The notes beneath the pieces were generated by a model. It did not search any database, was not told the origin of the DNA, and was given only the letters and a program-made list of their open reading frames with translations. From the NCBI GenBank assembly GCA_008729055.1, contig SDUX01000006.1, positions 1,807,501-1,871,500 of the forward strand: DNA of 64,000 bases, in the 5' to 3' direction. Origin of the DNA: Pyropia haitanensis. Its lineage: Eukaryota > Rhodophyta > Bangiophyceae > Bangiales > Bangiaceae. Both the position numbers and the translations under genes were made by a program. This document shows positions 1 through 9,798 of this stretch, one piece after another; positions within the stretch are counted from its first letter, which is position 1, and every line of letters begins with the position of its first letter.

Positions 1-1584
1 CCGCAAGGAACTCAGCCTTGCCACAACATGCGCAAGGACAGTCGACTGCGATTAGTGGAAAGACACTAGACACCGCAGTCAGTTGAGCCAGACACGAGGG
101 GCCCCCTGTGGGCACTTGGACCGTGCGAAGTGTTCCAAGAGGACCGTCCTCGAGGATCCGCGCTACAAGCCTGCTCTGCAGGCCCCACCGGCTTGAAAAC
201 AATTATCGCGGGACTGCCGAAACGCGGCATTCGGCGCCCCGGTGCAACTCGCTGCACTCGTCTCGTCTGTCGCAGCCTTGTTTCACCGCGGCCGGGATGT
301 CCACCTGCCACGGCTCTCTGCCTGACAGTTGCGGCCCGGCGTGAGGGCGCTTGCGCCGCCCCCCAAACCTCGCGCCGGCCTGTGGAGCGCGATGGGCTGT
401 TGCTGGACCCGCGCATGGCATTGCTAATTGGTGATCTGCTGGGCGTTGAGCACCGCTCGCCCGATGAGCGCGCTGGCATGAGGGAGGACCGTTGGAAGTA
501 CGCTACGGAGAAAAGCGGGGTGGAGCCTGCACTCCAAAGTAGCCCTCTCTTCCGCACCTGCACCTCCTGCTAGGCTCGGTCGCCCTGTCGCCATGCCGTG
601 TCCTGTGCTGGATTTCAGACAGGAGGAGGTGTCGAAGTGGGCGCTCGCGAAGGGTACGATTCGCGAGCCCTGGCCGCCTACGTGCCGTGGCCAGTATACG
701 TATCGTGCATGCTGGCCAAGACCGCCACGGCCCATGGAAAGTGGCCCTGTTCTTCCCCCGGCAGAAGAGCGTGGCACTTGGCGGGGCCAGCGCACGCCCG
801 CATCCGCTGTCAAGGTGTCAGTTTTGGCGAATTCGATTGCCCGCCGCCGCCGCCGCGCGTGGTGTGGTCGCGGCCACCGCACCACGCGGGCCAAAGGCGG
901 GGGGGGTGACGGTGCCCTCGAGCTAGCCACCGTCCGCCAGTCCCACACTCGTGCACCGTCTGGCAAACGTCGGAGTGTAGGACCAGACGTCAAGCTCATC
1001 TGGCGTACGCGATAGGCCAGCCGGTCGGGCGCGGGACGGCAGTCTCCTGGACACAGGCAGGAGACTGTTCGTGCCAAGCTTTCTCCTTCGTGAACCCCCC
1101 CGTGCAGTGGGGCCGCCGGTGGCGGCGGTGCCCTCCAAAGTGGCGGCTGCAGAGTCTGCGCCACCTGCGAGACGCGGCTCCTCTGGAGTGACGCCCCGTT
1201 GGCGGCCGGTGGGAGGGCGCGTGTCGCGCGTCCTGTGGCCGTGTTCCGGGGGGCGCGCGGCAGCAGCTTTTGCCGCTCGGCTGCCGCCCGCCGTGCAGCG
1301 TCCTGGCCTGCAGGTGGGGGTGGGGGGTCCCCAGCCTGAGCTGGTCTGGGAAGCGGTGCGCTATTTCTTCAGAGGGCCCACCTAGCCGGTGTACGGAGGC
1401 ATCGGGTCTGGTTCCGCCCCCCGCTCGGAGCACAAGTGACACGCGAGCGCGACAAGCAGTGGCAGCGGTAGCGTCACGCGCACCCTACTTTATCCTCTGT
1501 GTCCCACCACCCTCTCGCCCGAACGTCCCAGCTTTCCCGTTCCCCCTCTACTCGTCCCTTCTTGCAACCACCTGCGCCTTGGAG
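1..1584. other. Intergenic, no gene recognised
   Basis: Open frames here are short, arginine/proline-rich and overlap on both strands, as expected by chance in such G+C-rich DNA. None shows a recognisable domain. The last ~100 bases before position 1585 are rich in C and T, like the leaders of other genes in the window. Confidence 0.55.
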
Positions 1585-3039
1585 ATGCCTCGCGCCCACC
1601 GGGTGGGGCCGCCCACCGCTCATCGGCGCGTTCCCCCGTCCAACATAGCCACCCGAGGGCGTCCGCGCCCGCATTCATCGAACGTCACCGAGGCGCCACC
1701 CCCCCCTCCCGACTCCTACTCCCGGCCGCTGGAACGCGCGTCGGACGCGACCTTCTCCCGCCCACCTGCCTTGTCGGCGCCCGTGCACTCGGCCATGGGC
1801 CGCGCCGTCGAAGACGCAATCGACAGTGTTGGGGCGTCCCTGTCAGCGGCTGAGACGCGGTTGCTGCGCAACAATCGCCCGCCGGCTCCCGCGGGGAGCC
1901 CGCTCCGCCAACGTCGCACCCGTTCTACCCTGGTCGACACGGCGAATGAGCACGGCCGGCGGCCCTCGGGCTTGACCCTTTCCCGTCGACCCCGCCCTCG
2001 TAGTGTCGAAGCCCCGGTGGGTCGCCCCCGGCAGTCGACGGCCACCACCACTGCCGTCACTCCCCCCGCGGAGATGATGGTGCCGGACCTGCCGGTGCGG
2101 CGTAAGAGTTCACGGCGCGGCGGATTGCTTGCGCCACCGTTGGACCCGTTGAGTCTGCCCATGAACGCCCCATACAGCCTGCTCGACTGTAGACCTGCGC
2201 TGACGGGCGTCCACTGGTCGGCCGACGTGGTTCGGTTTGGCCACAACGCTCTGCGGGCGGAGCTGGGCGACCTTCTCGCCGCCCTCCGCACCCTGTCTTC
2301 AGCTGCCGCGAACCCGTGCTCGGACGAGGCCGCGCTGGCGGTGGATGCTGGCCGCTTCTTTCACTGGCTCGGCGCCTTTATCCCGCTCTTCCACGCCCAC
2401 TACGCCGCCGTCGGGCTGGTCCTGTTGCCCCTGTGCGGCACGGGCAGGGGGGTCGAGATGGTTGTGGGCTGCGTTGGGGCGGTCGGTCGCCGCTTGGCCC
2501 AGCTGGGGGCCATCCGCAAGGAGGCTGCTCGCCCGGGCGCCGGCGTCGGCGGCACGCTGCGGATGTTGATCGCGCGCGCCTCATCGTCGGGCGTGGGCCT
2601 CGTTATGGCCGCCCTGGCCGCGTTTACGATAGCCGAGGCGGTGTTGCCGCCGCGGCTGGCGCGCCGTCGGGACGGGGGGGCCATCCTCGCCCGGCTGGTG
2701 ACGACCATGGAGGCGGTCGCGTCGAGGGGTGTGGGCAGGAGGCATCAGCGTGGCGCTGCGCTGCGGGGGGCGGGCGGGCGGGATTCCGCCGGCACCTCTC
2801 CTTGGTCGACCAAGCGGGGGGCTCCTGGGCGGGACGAGCGCGGCCGCGGGGCGATTGGTGGCGCCCGCATCACCCTGGGAGGCGAGCTGTACATGGGCGC
2901 CTATGTGTCGGCCATGGGCGAAGGCGGGGGTGCTTGCTGGCTCCGCCATCGCCTCGGCTGGCGGCAACGGTGGGCGTGGGGAGGGGCGGTGACCAAGTAC
3001 GAGCGCTACCATCGGGCAGAGGTTGCCAGGCTGACGTAG
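1585..3039 (+). CDS. Hypothetical helical protein with weak hemerythrin-like region
   Basis: Predicted protein of 484 residues; I do not recognise a firm family. The first ~190 residues are basic, Ser/Pro/Arg-rich and probably disordered. A helical region follows in which H220 sits in an HNALRAEL motif, and H260, H270 and H272 lie in a second amphipathic helix. This spacing resembles the hemerythrin/HHE four-helix fold, which binds a di-iron centre. The glutamate normally four residues after the second histidine cluster appears to be replaced by Val, so metal binding is doubtful. A hydrophobic stretch near residues 335-355 could be a buried helix or a membrane segment. I chose the start at 1585 because it follows a C/T-rich leader. 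The frame is open further upstream to an ATG at 1270, and a later ATG at 1795 (MGRAVEDAID) is equally possible. Confidence 0.5.
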   Translation: MPRAHRVGPPTAHRRVPPSNIATRGRPRPHSSNVTEAPPPPPDSYSRPLERASDATFSRPPALSAPVHSAMGRAVEDAIDSVGASLSAAETRLLRNNRPPAPAGSPLRQRRTRSTLVDTANEHGRRPSGLTLSRRPRPRSVEAPVGRPRQSTATTTAVTPPAEMMVPDLPVRRKSSRRGGLLAPPLDPLSLPMNAPYSLLDCRPALTGVHWSADVVRFGHNALRAELGDLLAALRTLSSAAANPCSDEAALAVDAGRFFHWLGAFIPLFHAHYAAVGLVLLPLCGTGRGVEMVVGCVGAVGRRLAQLGAIRKEAARPGAGVGGTLRMLIARASSSGVGLVMAALAAFTIAEAVLPPRLARRRDGGAILARLVTTMEAVASRGVGRRHQRGAALRGAGGRDSAGTSPWSTKRGAPGRDERGRGAIGGARITLGGELYMGAYVSAMGEGGGACWLRHRLGWRQRWAWGGAVTKYERYHRAEVARLT

Positions 3040-3789
3040 CCGTTGTAGGCATGTGGGAGAGGTTGGGCAGGTGCCATACGACTCGGGCGCTGGTGATGGT
3101 CATCTTATAATTTACTGCATAGCTGGATAGAGGTCTCGCGACTTGTTGCCGAGCGCATGACACTACGCCATCACTATCAGGTGCTTCCACTCTCTGTGGC
3201 ACAACCTCCACGGCGTGGTGCTGCTCCATGCTAGCGTCGGATGACGTGCGCACGCGGAAGCGATTCGAATAGGAGTGGACAACAAACCGGTCGTGACTTA
3301 TGTACACAGAGAAGAGAAAGAGGCGGTTGCAGCACGTCAAACAAACAAGGATGGAGGCAGAAACAACCAGCATCGGGAGAACCACAGCGAAGCATACGAC
3401 ACACACACGCCAGCTACATCATAGTACAGAGCGGAAGGAGGACAGAGGTGCCGTCGCGAGCGAAGCCGCTCGACCCACAGCGCCCTCCCTTCACACCTCC
3501 GGAACAGCCCAGCACGGTTGCTATGGCAAGCACACGCCACACCCGCGCGCGCGCGCGGTACGCGGGGAGGCCAGAGCCATCCACACGCACACACAGGGCA
3601 ATCAAACAAAACAAGTGCCCCTCACAGCCAACCTGCCGGCACTGTCACCGGGTCCTCACGCCACAAAGCACCCCACGCGGTCGACGACCGCACCCTCCCG
3701 CTACAGATTCCCCCCACGAGGACCAAACCGCCTCCACTGCCCACGCACAGGCCACCCAGCCAGCCTTCTCACTGCCGACCGGCCGTCGC
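3040..3789. other. Intergenic between two converging genes
   Basis: This holds the 3' regions of the gene ending at 3039 (+) and the gene ending at 3790 (-). It is less G+C-rich than its surroundings and has a short run of alternating C and G near 3543-3558. No convincing gene is seen. Confidence 0.55.
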
Positions 3790-4251
3790 TCAGGACCGCT
3801 CCTGCCGCGTATCCCACAACGTCTCCTTGACCGCAAGCGCGGCCAGGCCACCTACAGCCAGGCCCTGCATGACGATACGAGCGTGCATGACCTTGTTTGC
3901 GTTGGCGTTTTTGGAAAACATGTTGAGGCCGATCGCCGCTGCCGCCGCCGCGCCGACCACCGCGCCGGCGGTGGAGAGGGCGCTCCCGGCCTCCTGCTCC
4001 CGCTTGCGCTCGGCTGCCAAGACGTCCCGCATTGGCGCACCGTCAGCGGCGCCGGCGCCGGTGGCGGCAGCGTTGGCAGCCGCTGCCGACGGGGATGGGT
4101 CACTGCCGGCGAGGCGCTCTTGATACGCCGCCACCTCGGCCGACAGCTCCTCCGTGCGCATACGGGAGTAGGCCTTGCCGCCATAGTGGGCGGCGACGCC
4201 AGAGAGGAGCACCCCAGCCCACAGGAGCTTGCCGCTGCGGGGGGTGTTCAT
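3790..4251 (-). CDS. HIG1-domain protein (respiratory supercomplex factor-like)
   Basis: Predicted small membrane protein of 153 residues. An N-terminal hydrophobic segment (about residues 9-25) is followed by a polar, Ala-rich, probably coiled region. Two short hydrophobic helices follow, roughly residues 95-112 and 125-142. The loop between them reads NKVMHARIVMQ, which fits the second half of the HIG1 signature (Q/I)X3(R/H)XRX3Q, with Asn in the first position. HIG1 proteins such as yeast Rcf1/Rcf2 sit in the mitochondrial inner membrane and associate with cytochrome c oxidase and supercomplexes. Function and location are inferred from the family. The CDS is intronless and its start is the first ATG of the frame. 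The extra N-terminal helix is reminiscent of Rcf2 rather than the two-helix Rcf1 type. Confidence 0.65.
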   Translation of the reverse strand: MNTPRSGKLLWAGVLLSGVAAHYGGKAYSRMRTEELSAEVAAYQERLAGSDPSPSAAAANAAATGAGAADGAPMRDVLAAERKREQEAGSALSTAGAVVGAAAAAAIGLNMFSKNANANKVMHARIVMQGLAVGGLAALAVKETLWDTRQERS

Positions 4252-5251
4252 GGTGACGCCGAGCTAGACGCGAGGGAGGGCCGCGGCGGGGTGTGGCGGG
4301 AAGAGTGGACGCAAGGGACGGGCACCCAGGTCGAACAGGAGACGGAGATGCAGGGCGGGGGGGGGAGGGGGCGTGGTGCCAGAAACCACAAGTCAAGGCA
4401 CAGACACCAGCAGCAAACAGGCTGGGGAACACGGAAAGGACGGGTACAGAACCGACGAGCGCAGGCCAGGGAGTGACCGACGGCACCAACAGCAAAAGAC
4501 GAGCAAGGCCGCCAGCACAAAAGGGGGGAGCAAGGCGGAGCCACCTCACCGCGTCAAGCAGGGCTGGCCGTCTGAACGAGACGCAGCACCTGCTGCAGAG
4601 GCGGTTCAGTGCTTCCCTGGCACTCCAATGGCCAACAGAAAACGAGGGGGGCGGACACCTCCGTGCGAGCCTCCGCAGTCATGCGAACGGAGTGTGCGCG
4701 GGTCGTGGGCAGGGGGCACGTGACCAGATTGGGGAAGGCAGAGAAAGAGGGTGGAACGCGATCATCAAGTGTTTGGCCCGCCACCCAAAGTGAGCCTGAA
4801 TCCGAGAGCTCAAATGTGAGGAGTGCCCGCACACACGGGAACGCATGCATGGACTTCCTACCTGTCATCTCCTGGATGCCCCTCTGTCTCTGTCTGCAAT
4901 AAACGACCAGGTGGACAATGACGATGGTACGTAGGTCCGATGGCCACCCCCACCGCCAGAGGGGTATCCGCCGGTGACGCACAGTGGAAACCTGCCGGCC
5001 CGCCCGCCCGCCCAGAGCGCGTGCTCCTACGGCACAGGGCGGGCGTCCCCGCGCCCGCACCTGTCGCGGCAGCCGCTGCGTGGCCTCTTGACGATCAGCC
5101 CGCCCCTCACCGCCCCCCCAGTCGTCTGCACCCCGCGCGGGGCACATCGGATTTCTACCAGCACAAGAGACGGCCGCCAACGAGGGCGGCTCCTGGATAG
5201 GGGTGCAACCGCGGCAACGTCAACCCCTCTTGTCCCGCCCTTCCCCACAAC
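4252..5251. other. Intergenic between two minus-strand genes
   Basis: This holds the 3' region of the HAD gene and the upstream region of the HIG1 gene. A canonical AATAAA lies at 4899-4904 on the plus strand, with no plus-strand gene behind it, so it is probably coincidental. The 208-residue minus-strand open frame here shows no domain and has atypical composition. Confidence 0.5.
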
Positions 5252-6013
5252 TCACTTACGGGCGCCCGCCAGCTTTGCCTCTTCCCGTAAGCGGCCGTTG
5301 GCCGCGGCCGCCCCCTTATGCGCCGTCTCCCCCCACGCGGGGAGGCCCAGCTGCTCCAGTGGTATCTCATCGATGCGGTCGAGGTAAACATCCGCCCCCG
5401 CGGCCGCGTACGCGTGCCGCCCGACCGCCTCGTTGGGCAGTGCCACCGCCACCATCCCCGCCGCCTTGGCCGACACCACCCCCGCTGGCGCGTCCTCCAC
5501 CGCCACGCACCCCACCGGGGACACGCCCAGCCGGCGGGCGGCCTCGAGGAAGAGGTCTGGGGCGGGCTTGCCCGCCGCCACCAGGTCCGCGTGGACAACG
5601 GCGCCAAAGAGGGCAAAGAAGGGGCCGTGCCGCGACGCCTTGGCGGCGAGCAGGTCCCCCGGGGAGGAGGTGGCAACCGCGATGGGCACGCCCGCCGCGT
5701 GGAGGTGCCGCACCAGTCGGTCGACGCCCGGCAGCAGCTGCACGGTCGGCATGATGGCGAGCAGCGCCGCCTCGCGCTCGGCCAGGTAGTCGTCCACGGT
5801 GAGTTCCGTGATGCCCAGACGCTCCAGCGTCAGCACCGCACAGTCGCGGGCGGTGCGGCCGAGGAGGTCGGGCAGCAGCGGCCGGATGTCCTTGCCGTAC
5901 CGCTCGCAGATGCCGGACTCGACGGCCAGGTAGAGGGGCTCGCTGTCAATGAGCGTGCCGTCCATGTCAAAGATCACTGCCGGCGGCCGGGGCGGGGGGG
6001 GGGCGGGCGACAT
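5252..6013 (-). CDS. HAD-superfamily phosphatase (pseudouridine-5'-phosphatase / GPP-like)
   Basis: Predicted 253-residue haloacid dehalogenase-type phosphomonoesterase. HAD motif I is DMDGT (nucleophile D16, acid D18) followed by LIDSEPLY. Motif II is in VATSS, the motif III lysine is in GKPAPD, and motif IV is VEDAPAG. The small helical cap between motif I and motif II marks subfamily I, and the DSEPLY and EDAPAGV signatures match the group holding pseudouridine-5'-phosphatase (HDHD1), yeast glycerol-3-phosphatase and bacterial beta-phosphoglucomutase-like proteins. The substrate cannot be decided from sequence. There is no clear targeting peptide, only a short proline-rich N-terminus, so it is probably cytosolic. 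The gene is intronless and lies just downstream of the bZIP gene on the same strand. Confidence 0.9.
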   Translation of the reverse strand: MSPAPPPPRPPAVIFDMDGTLIDSEPLYLAVESGICERYGKDIRPLLPDLLGRTARDCAVLTLERLGITELTVDDYLAEREAALLAIMPTVQLLPGVDRLVRHLHAAGVPIAVATSSPGDLLAAKASRHGPFFALFGAVVHADLVAAGKPAPDLFLEAARRLGVSPVGCVAVEDAPAGVVSAKAAGMVAVALPNEAVGRHAYAAAGADVYLDRIDEIPLEQLGLPAWGETAHKGAAAANGRLREEAKLAGARK

Positions 6014-6106
6014 GACGCCACAGAGTCGGGGTCGTACGCCGTTGACGGGCTTGGGAGTGAGTCACTGCGGGATAGGGGAGGTGGAGGGGAGAAGGCGAGA
6101 GCTCCG

Positions 6107-7481
6107 TCAACTCGCGGAACCGCCGTCCACCAACCCAGTCGAGGAACAGGCACGCCACACGCTACAGTACCGTATCGTGTGGTCGGCGGCTGTTTGTACA
6201 ACGTGCAATTGGGCCGCGATCTGTTGAAATTCACACCCGAGCTCCGTCCGTCCCAGCAAGGGTCTGGCGCACCGTCCGGCAGGCGAAAGCGCAGCGTCTG
6301 ATGGCCTTTTCCGTGGGAAGGCCCCTCCGCCGCGCCATGCATCGGCACGCCCGGCTGTCGCCGACGGAACCGCGCCCTCGCAATGGGGCCGGGCTGCACG
6401 AGCGTCACCGGAGGGTGCTCCGCTGGGCTCACCGCACCCGCTTGTCAGCCCAGCCCACAAAGGCAAGCGCGGCAAGCAGGGCAAGCGAGGCGGGCGGCCG
6501 CCGATGCTGCCGCTTACCACTGGCGTGCCCCTTTTCATCCCCGCCGGGCGCAGTCCTTTCACCCTGCCCCGCCCTTTTCCGCCCTCTCCTCTCCCCGCTT
6601 CCCCTTCCCCACCCTTCCGCAGAATCTTCCCGCCCCCCCCCCCCGACCCCAGGCGTCCGCCGCTAGTGGAGCCAAAAAGGGGTCTCCCCCGCCCCCCCCC
6701 CAGCAGGCGCTCCACCGCCGCGCCCAGCCGGGTGACGCCCGCCAAGTAGGCGACGAGCACCCCATTCGCCGCGGCCAGCGCCGCCGCCTCGGCTTCGGCC
6801 GCCGCCACCGCCGCCCGCTGCTTTTGTCGGCACTTCTCCACCGACGCCCGGTTCTTGACCCGCCGCGCCGCCCGGTCGCCGCAGCCGGCGTCGCTGCCGC
6901 CGGCAGCGGCGGCAGCGGCGGCAGCAGCGGCCGCGGCGGCACCGGCGGCGGCAGACGTGGCGACGCCGCCATCCCCAGTAGCAGACGGGGCGGTCCCGGG
7001 CTGCTGCCCGTCGGGGGGAGGAGGGTCGAGCGACGAGTAGCCCGCCACCGATGCCGCTGCCGGCTGCCACGCGGCCGGCGGGCCCACCGCCGGTGCTGGC
7101 GACCGGCGGCGGCACCGTCGGAGCGGTGGCCCGCCCACCCCCCCCCACCCGTCCACGGTGGCAGCGTTGCCCCCCCCTCCCTCCGCTCCGCTGCCGCCTA
7201 CACTGCCACCGCCGCTGCCGCCACCGCCACCGCCGCCGCCGCCGCCGCTGCCGCTGTCACCTCGTGTCAGCGCCCCCCACAGCGCCGACACGGGCAGGTC
7301 CGGCACGGCGGCGGCCACGGTCACGGTCGCCGCCGCCGCCGGGCACCCCCCCACCCGCCCCGACGCGGCCCTCGCCAGGCGGGCAGAGGCAATGGCGGAG
7401 CGCTTGCGCTTGCGCTCCCGCCGGCACGCGCGCACCAGCTCCGCCCTCGCCGCGTCGCCGTCACCGCCGTCGGACACCGCA

Positions 7482-7516
<35 letters not shown>

Positions 7517-8074
7517 TGCCGCGGCAGCCGCAGCAGGGGGCACCGCAGGGGAGAGCGGGCACGTCCACCCGGCGCGCGACGGGGCGGCCGCCCACTCGTC
7601 GAGGCCGCGCGGAGAGACAATCGGCACCGGCGGCCGTGGGGGTGGCGGTCCGGTGGGCGCGACGCGCGCGTGGCCCGCCGGGCCGGCCGCGGTGGCTGCG
7701 GCCGCGGCGGCGGCGGCAGCGGCGGCCGCTGCGGTCGGGGGGAGGGTGGCGAGGACCGCGCTATACGGCGGCGGGGCTGGCTGCCAGTGGCCGCCGTCGT
7801 GGCCGCCGTCGGCGCCGCCGTCGGCGCCACCGTAGTGGTCACCGCGGTGCTCATTGTCGGGGGGAGCGCCCACCTCCGCCCCCCCTCGCGAGCCAAACCG
7901 GCCCAGCAGCGGCCTGCCGCCGTCCACGTCGCTGCTGCCAAACCGTACAAAGCAGCTGTTGCCGCCGACGCCACCGCCGCCCTGTGCTGGCACGTCGGGC
8001 TCAGACAGCAAGTAACCGGCGTCGTCCTCCCCACGGAGGAGGTCGTCCGTAAGCAGGTCCGCCGTCGACGCCAT
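6107..8074 (-). CDS. bZIP transcription factor (C-terminal end uncertain)
   Basis: The open frame encodes up to 655 residues. The N-terminus is acidic (MASTADLLTDDLLRGEDD) and is followed by long Ala, Gly and Pro tracts, a likely disordered activation region. A Lys/Arg cluster near residues 215-235 could be a nuclear localisation signal. The diagnostic part is the bZIP basic region RRVKNRASVEKCRQKQR with the invariant N-x7-R at N408 and R416. It is followed by an Ala/Leu/Val-rich zipper with hydrophobic residues at heptad spacing to about residue 460. Sequence after this is low complexity and reaches to within 93 bases of the HAD start. The true stop is probably earlier: a one-base difference in the G/C run near 6690-6705 would end the protein at about 6663. 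DNA target and role are unknown. Confidence 0.8.
7486..7520. repeat. (GCC)n microsatellite inside bZIP coding region
   Basis: About eleven GCC units encode an alanine run in the bZIP protein. Similar tracts recur across the window and are probably length-variable between individuals. Confidence 0.8.
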
Positions 8075-9798
8075 GCCCTCCCCACCCCCCCTTGCCCCCC
8101 GGGAAGCCCCCCGAGAACCGCGGGTGTGACAAGGACGGGGTGTCTGCGCCAGAAGCGACGGGGGGATGGGGGGGGGCGGTACGCCGGCACGCCACTCGCT
8201 TGGTCACCGCCGCCCGCCCCAGCCGAGGCGACCCCCACCCCACCTCGCTCACGCGCCCACCCGCGCCCTATCCCCCCCACCCCTCACCTTCCACCCCCCA
8301 AGCCGCTACCACACCACCAAGCCGACGGCGACGTGGCACGACCGCCGCGTCAGACCGCACCTCGATGGCAGCGGCACTTCCACCTGGACAGAAGGCGGTC
8401 GGCCAAAGGCCGTCGCGGCGGTGGGGGAGGGATATAGATGGCGGGAGGAAGCAGAGAGAGAAAGTGCGTGGACCCTCGAGAGTCGCAGCACACCGTGAGG
8501 GCGGGGAGGGGCAGGGGGAACGCCCTGCCCGCCGTGCCGCCCGCCGTACCAGCGCCTGCGGTGGCGGTCGGGTCTTCCCCCCCCCCCACCCCCCCGACGC
8601 ATGGTCGTCCTTGTAGGCGGGCGCGGCAAGAGGCGCTGCAGGCGCGGCAACGCGTTGCCGGTGGGGCAAGGCGCTGGTGCTCGTCAAGGCCCCACCGCCA
8701 GGGCGGGCGGGGGGGGGGCACGGCCATCCCGGCAATGGCCCACCGTCCAGACAGAGCGGCGTTGGCTCGCCCCCCTATCCATTGTCCTCCCTTGGCCCCC
8801 TCGTCTCCCGCTACGTTGCCGCCCCCCCCCCCCTCCTGCCGCACACAAGGCGGCCGGCACGGAAGCGGAACAAGAGAAAAAACGGGGCGGGGGGGGGGGG
8901 GGGGGGAGCACACCGGCGCGCCCCTACCGGGAAGGCCACACCACAGTAGCGGTGGCGGCGACGAGCGGCGGCAGGTGGTCCGAGGGGGGGCGGCAGTGTT
9001 CCCCAACGGGCCGACGCGCCGGCCGCCGCCCCGTGGCGGGCCGCCTGGCCGCCGACGCGCCCGTGGCCAGCGCACCGCGAGGGTGGGGAACGGGGTTGGC
9101 CACGCGGCGCGGGACCGCAGCAGCCGCTCCCCCCCTGCAGAGAGGGGGGGCCGAGAGGTGCGGGAGGAGGGTGAGACGGGGGAGGCGAGAGGCGTCCGCG
9201 GCGGAGACGATGGTTGATGAGTGCGGCCGAGCTGGTGCGGCCGGGCGCGGCTTGGGTGCACCGGGAACACGTGGCAGTATTTTGCGACTATTGTGTTCCT
9301 GTGGGTTTTCCGCCGTGGCGGCCATTTGTTCGGTGCAAGTCATCCGCGTACAAGTAATCTGGACGGAACACCGTACAGCTTGGCGCCCCCGTTTGCAAGC
9401 ACTGGCAGCAGCCGGTAGGCGGTCGTGGCGGCTCGGCCTTTGTCCCCGCCTCTCGCCCAACACCCCCCCACGACTGCGGCGGCTGGCCTCTGCGTTGCGC
9501 CCACGTCGCTCCCTCCCAGGCGGTACTCGTCAGGCTGGGAGCGTGTCTGGATCGGCGTTGGAGGTGCGTCCGGCCGCTGCTGGCAGGCGTGTGTCGATCC
9601 CCGCTGCGGCGGCTGCCCCTGTCCTTCTTCTCCGCCCCAGCGCGTCGGTCGCTACACCCCCCCCCGTCTGGCGGGCAGCGGTAACGCGTGCCGCCGCATA
9701 GCCCATCCCCCTCCGGTCTTCCACCCTGCCTGCGCTTCCCGCTCCCCCCCCCCCCTTCTTCCTCTTTCTCTCCTTCCCCCCCCTGGAGCCGAGGTGCG
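8075..9798. other. Divergent intergenic region, bZIP and Rab GDI promoters
   Basis: This separates the divergent bZIP (-) and Rab GDI (+) start codons. Open frames occur on both strands but are Arg/Pro/Gly-rich and mutually overlapping, with no domain. It contains long C and G runs (for example 8821-8833 and 8889-8907). A less G+C-rich stretch at 9265-9375 stands out and may mark promoter DNA. Confidence 0.5.
9719..9788 (+). promoter_or_regulatory. Pyrimidine-rich leader of Rab GDI
   Basis: An almost uninterrupted C/T tract ends about ten bases before the GDI ATG. The same arrangement precedes many genes here, so it may mark transcription initiation or a translational leader element. This is inference from position only. 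Confidence 0.4.

Noticed and set aside
4899..4904. AATAAA as a poly(A) signal
   Set aside because: There is no plus-strand gene upstream, and no consistent AATAAA follows the real genes in this window.
4554..5180. 208-codon minus-strand open frame between HIG1 and HAD genes
   Set aside because: No domain, no pyrimidine leader, and odd composition for this genome. Most likely intergenic.
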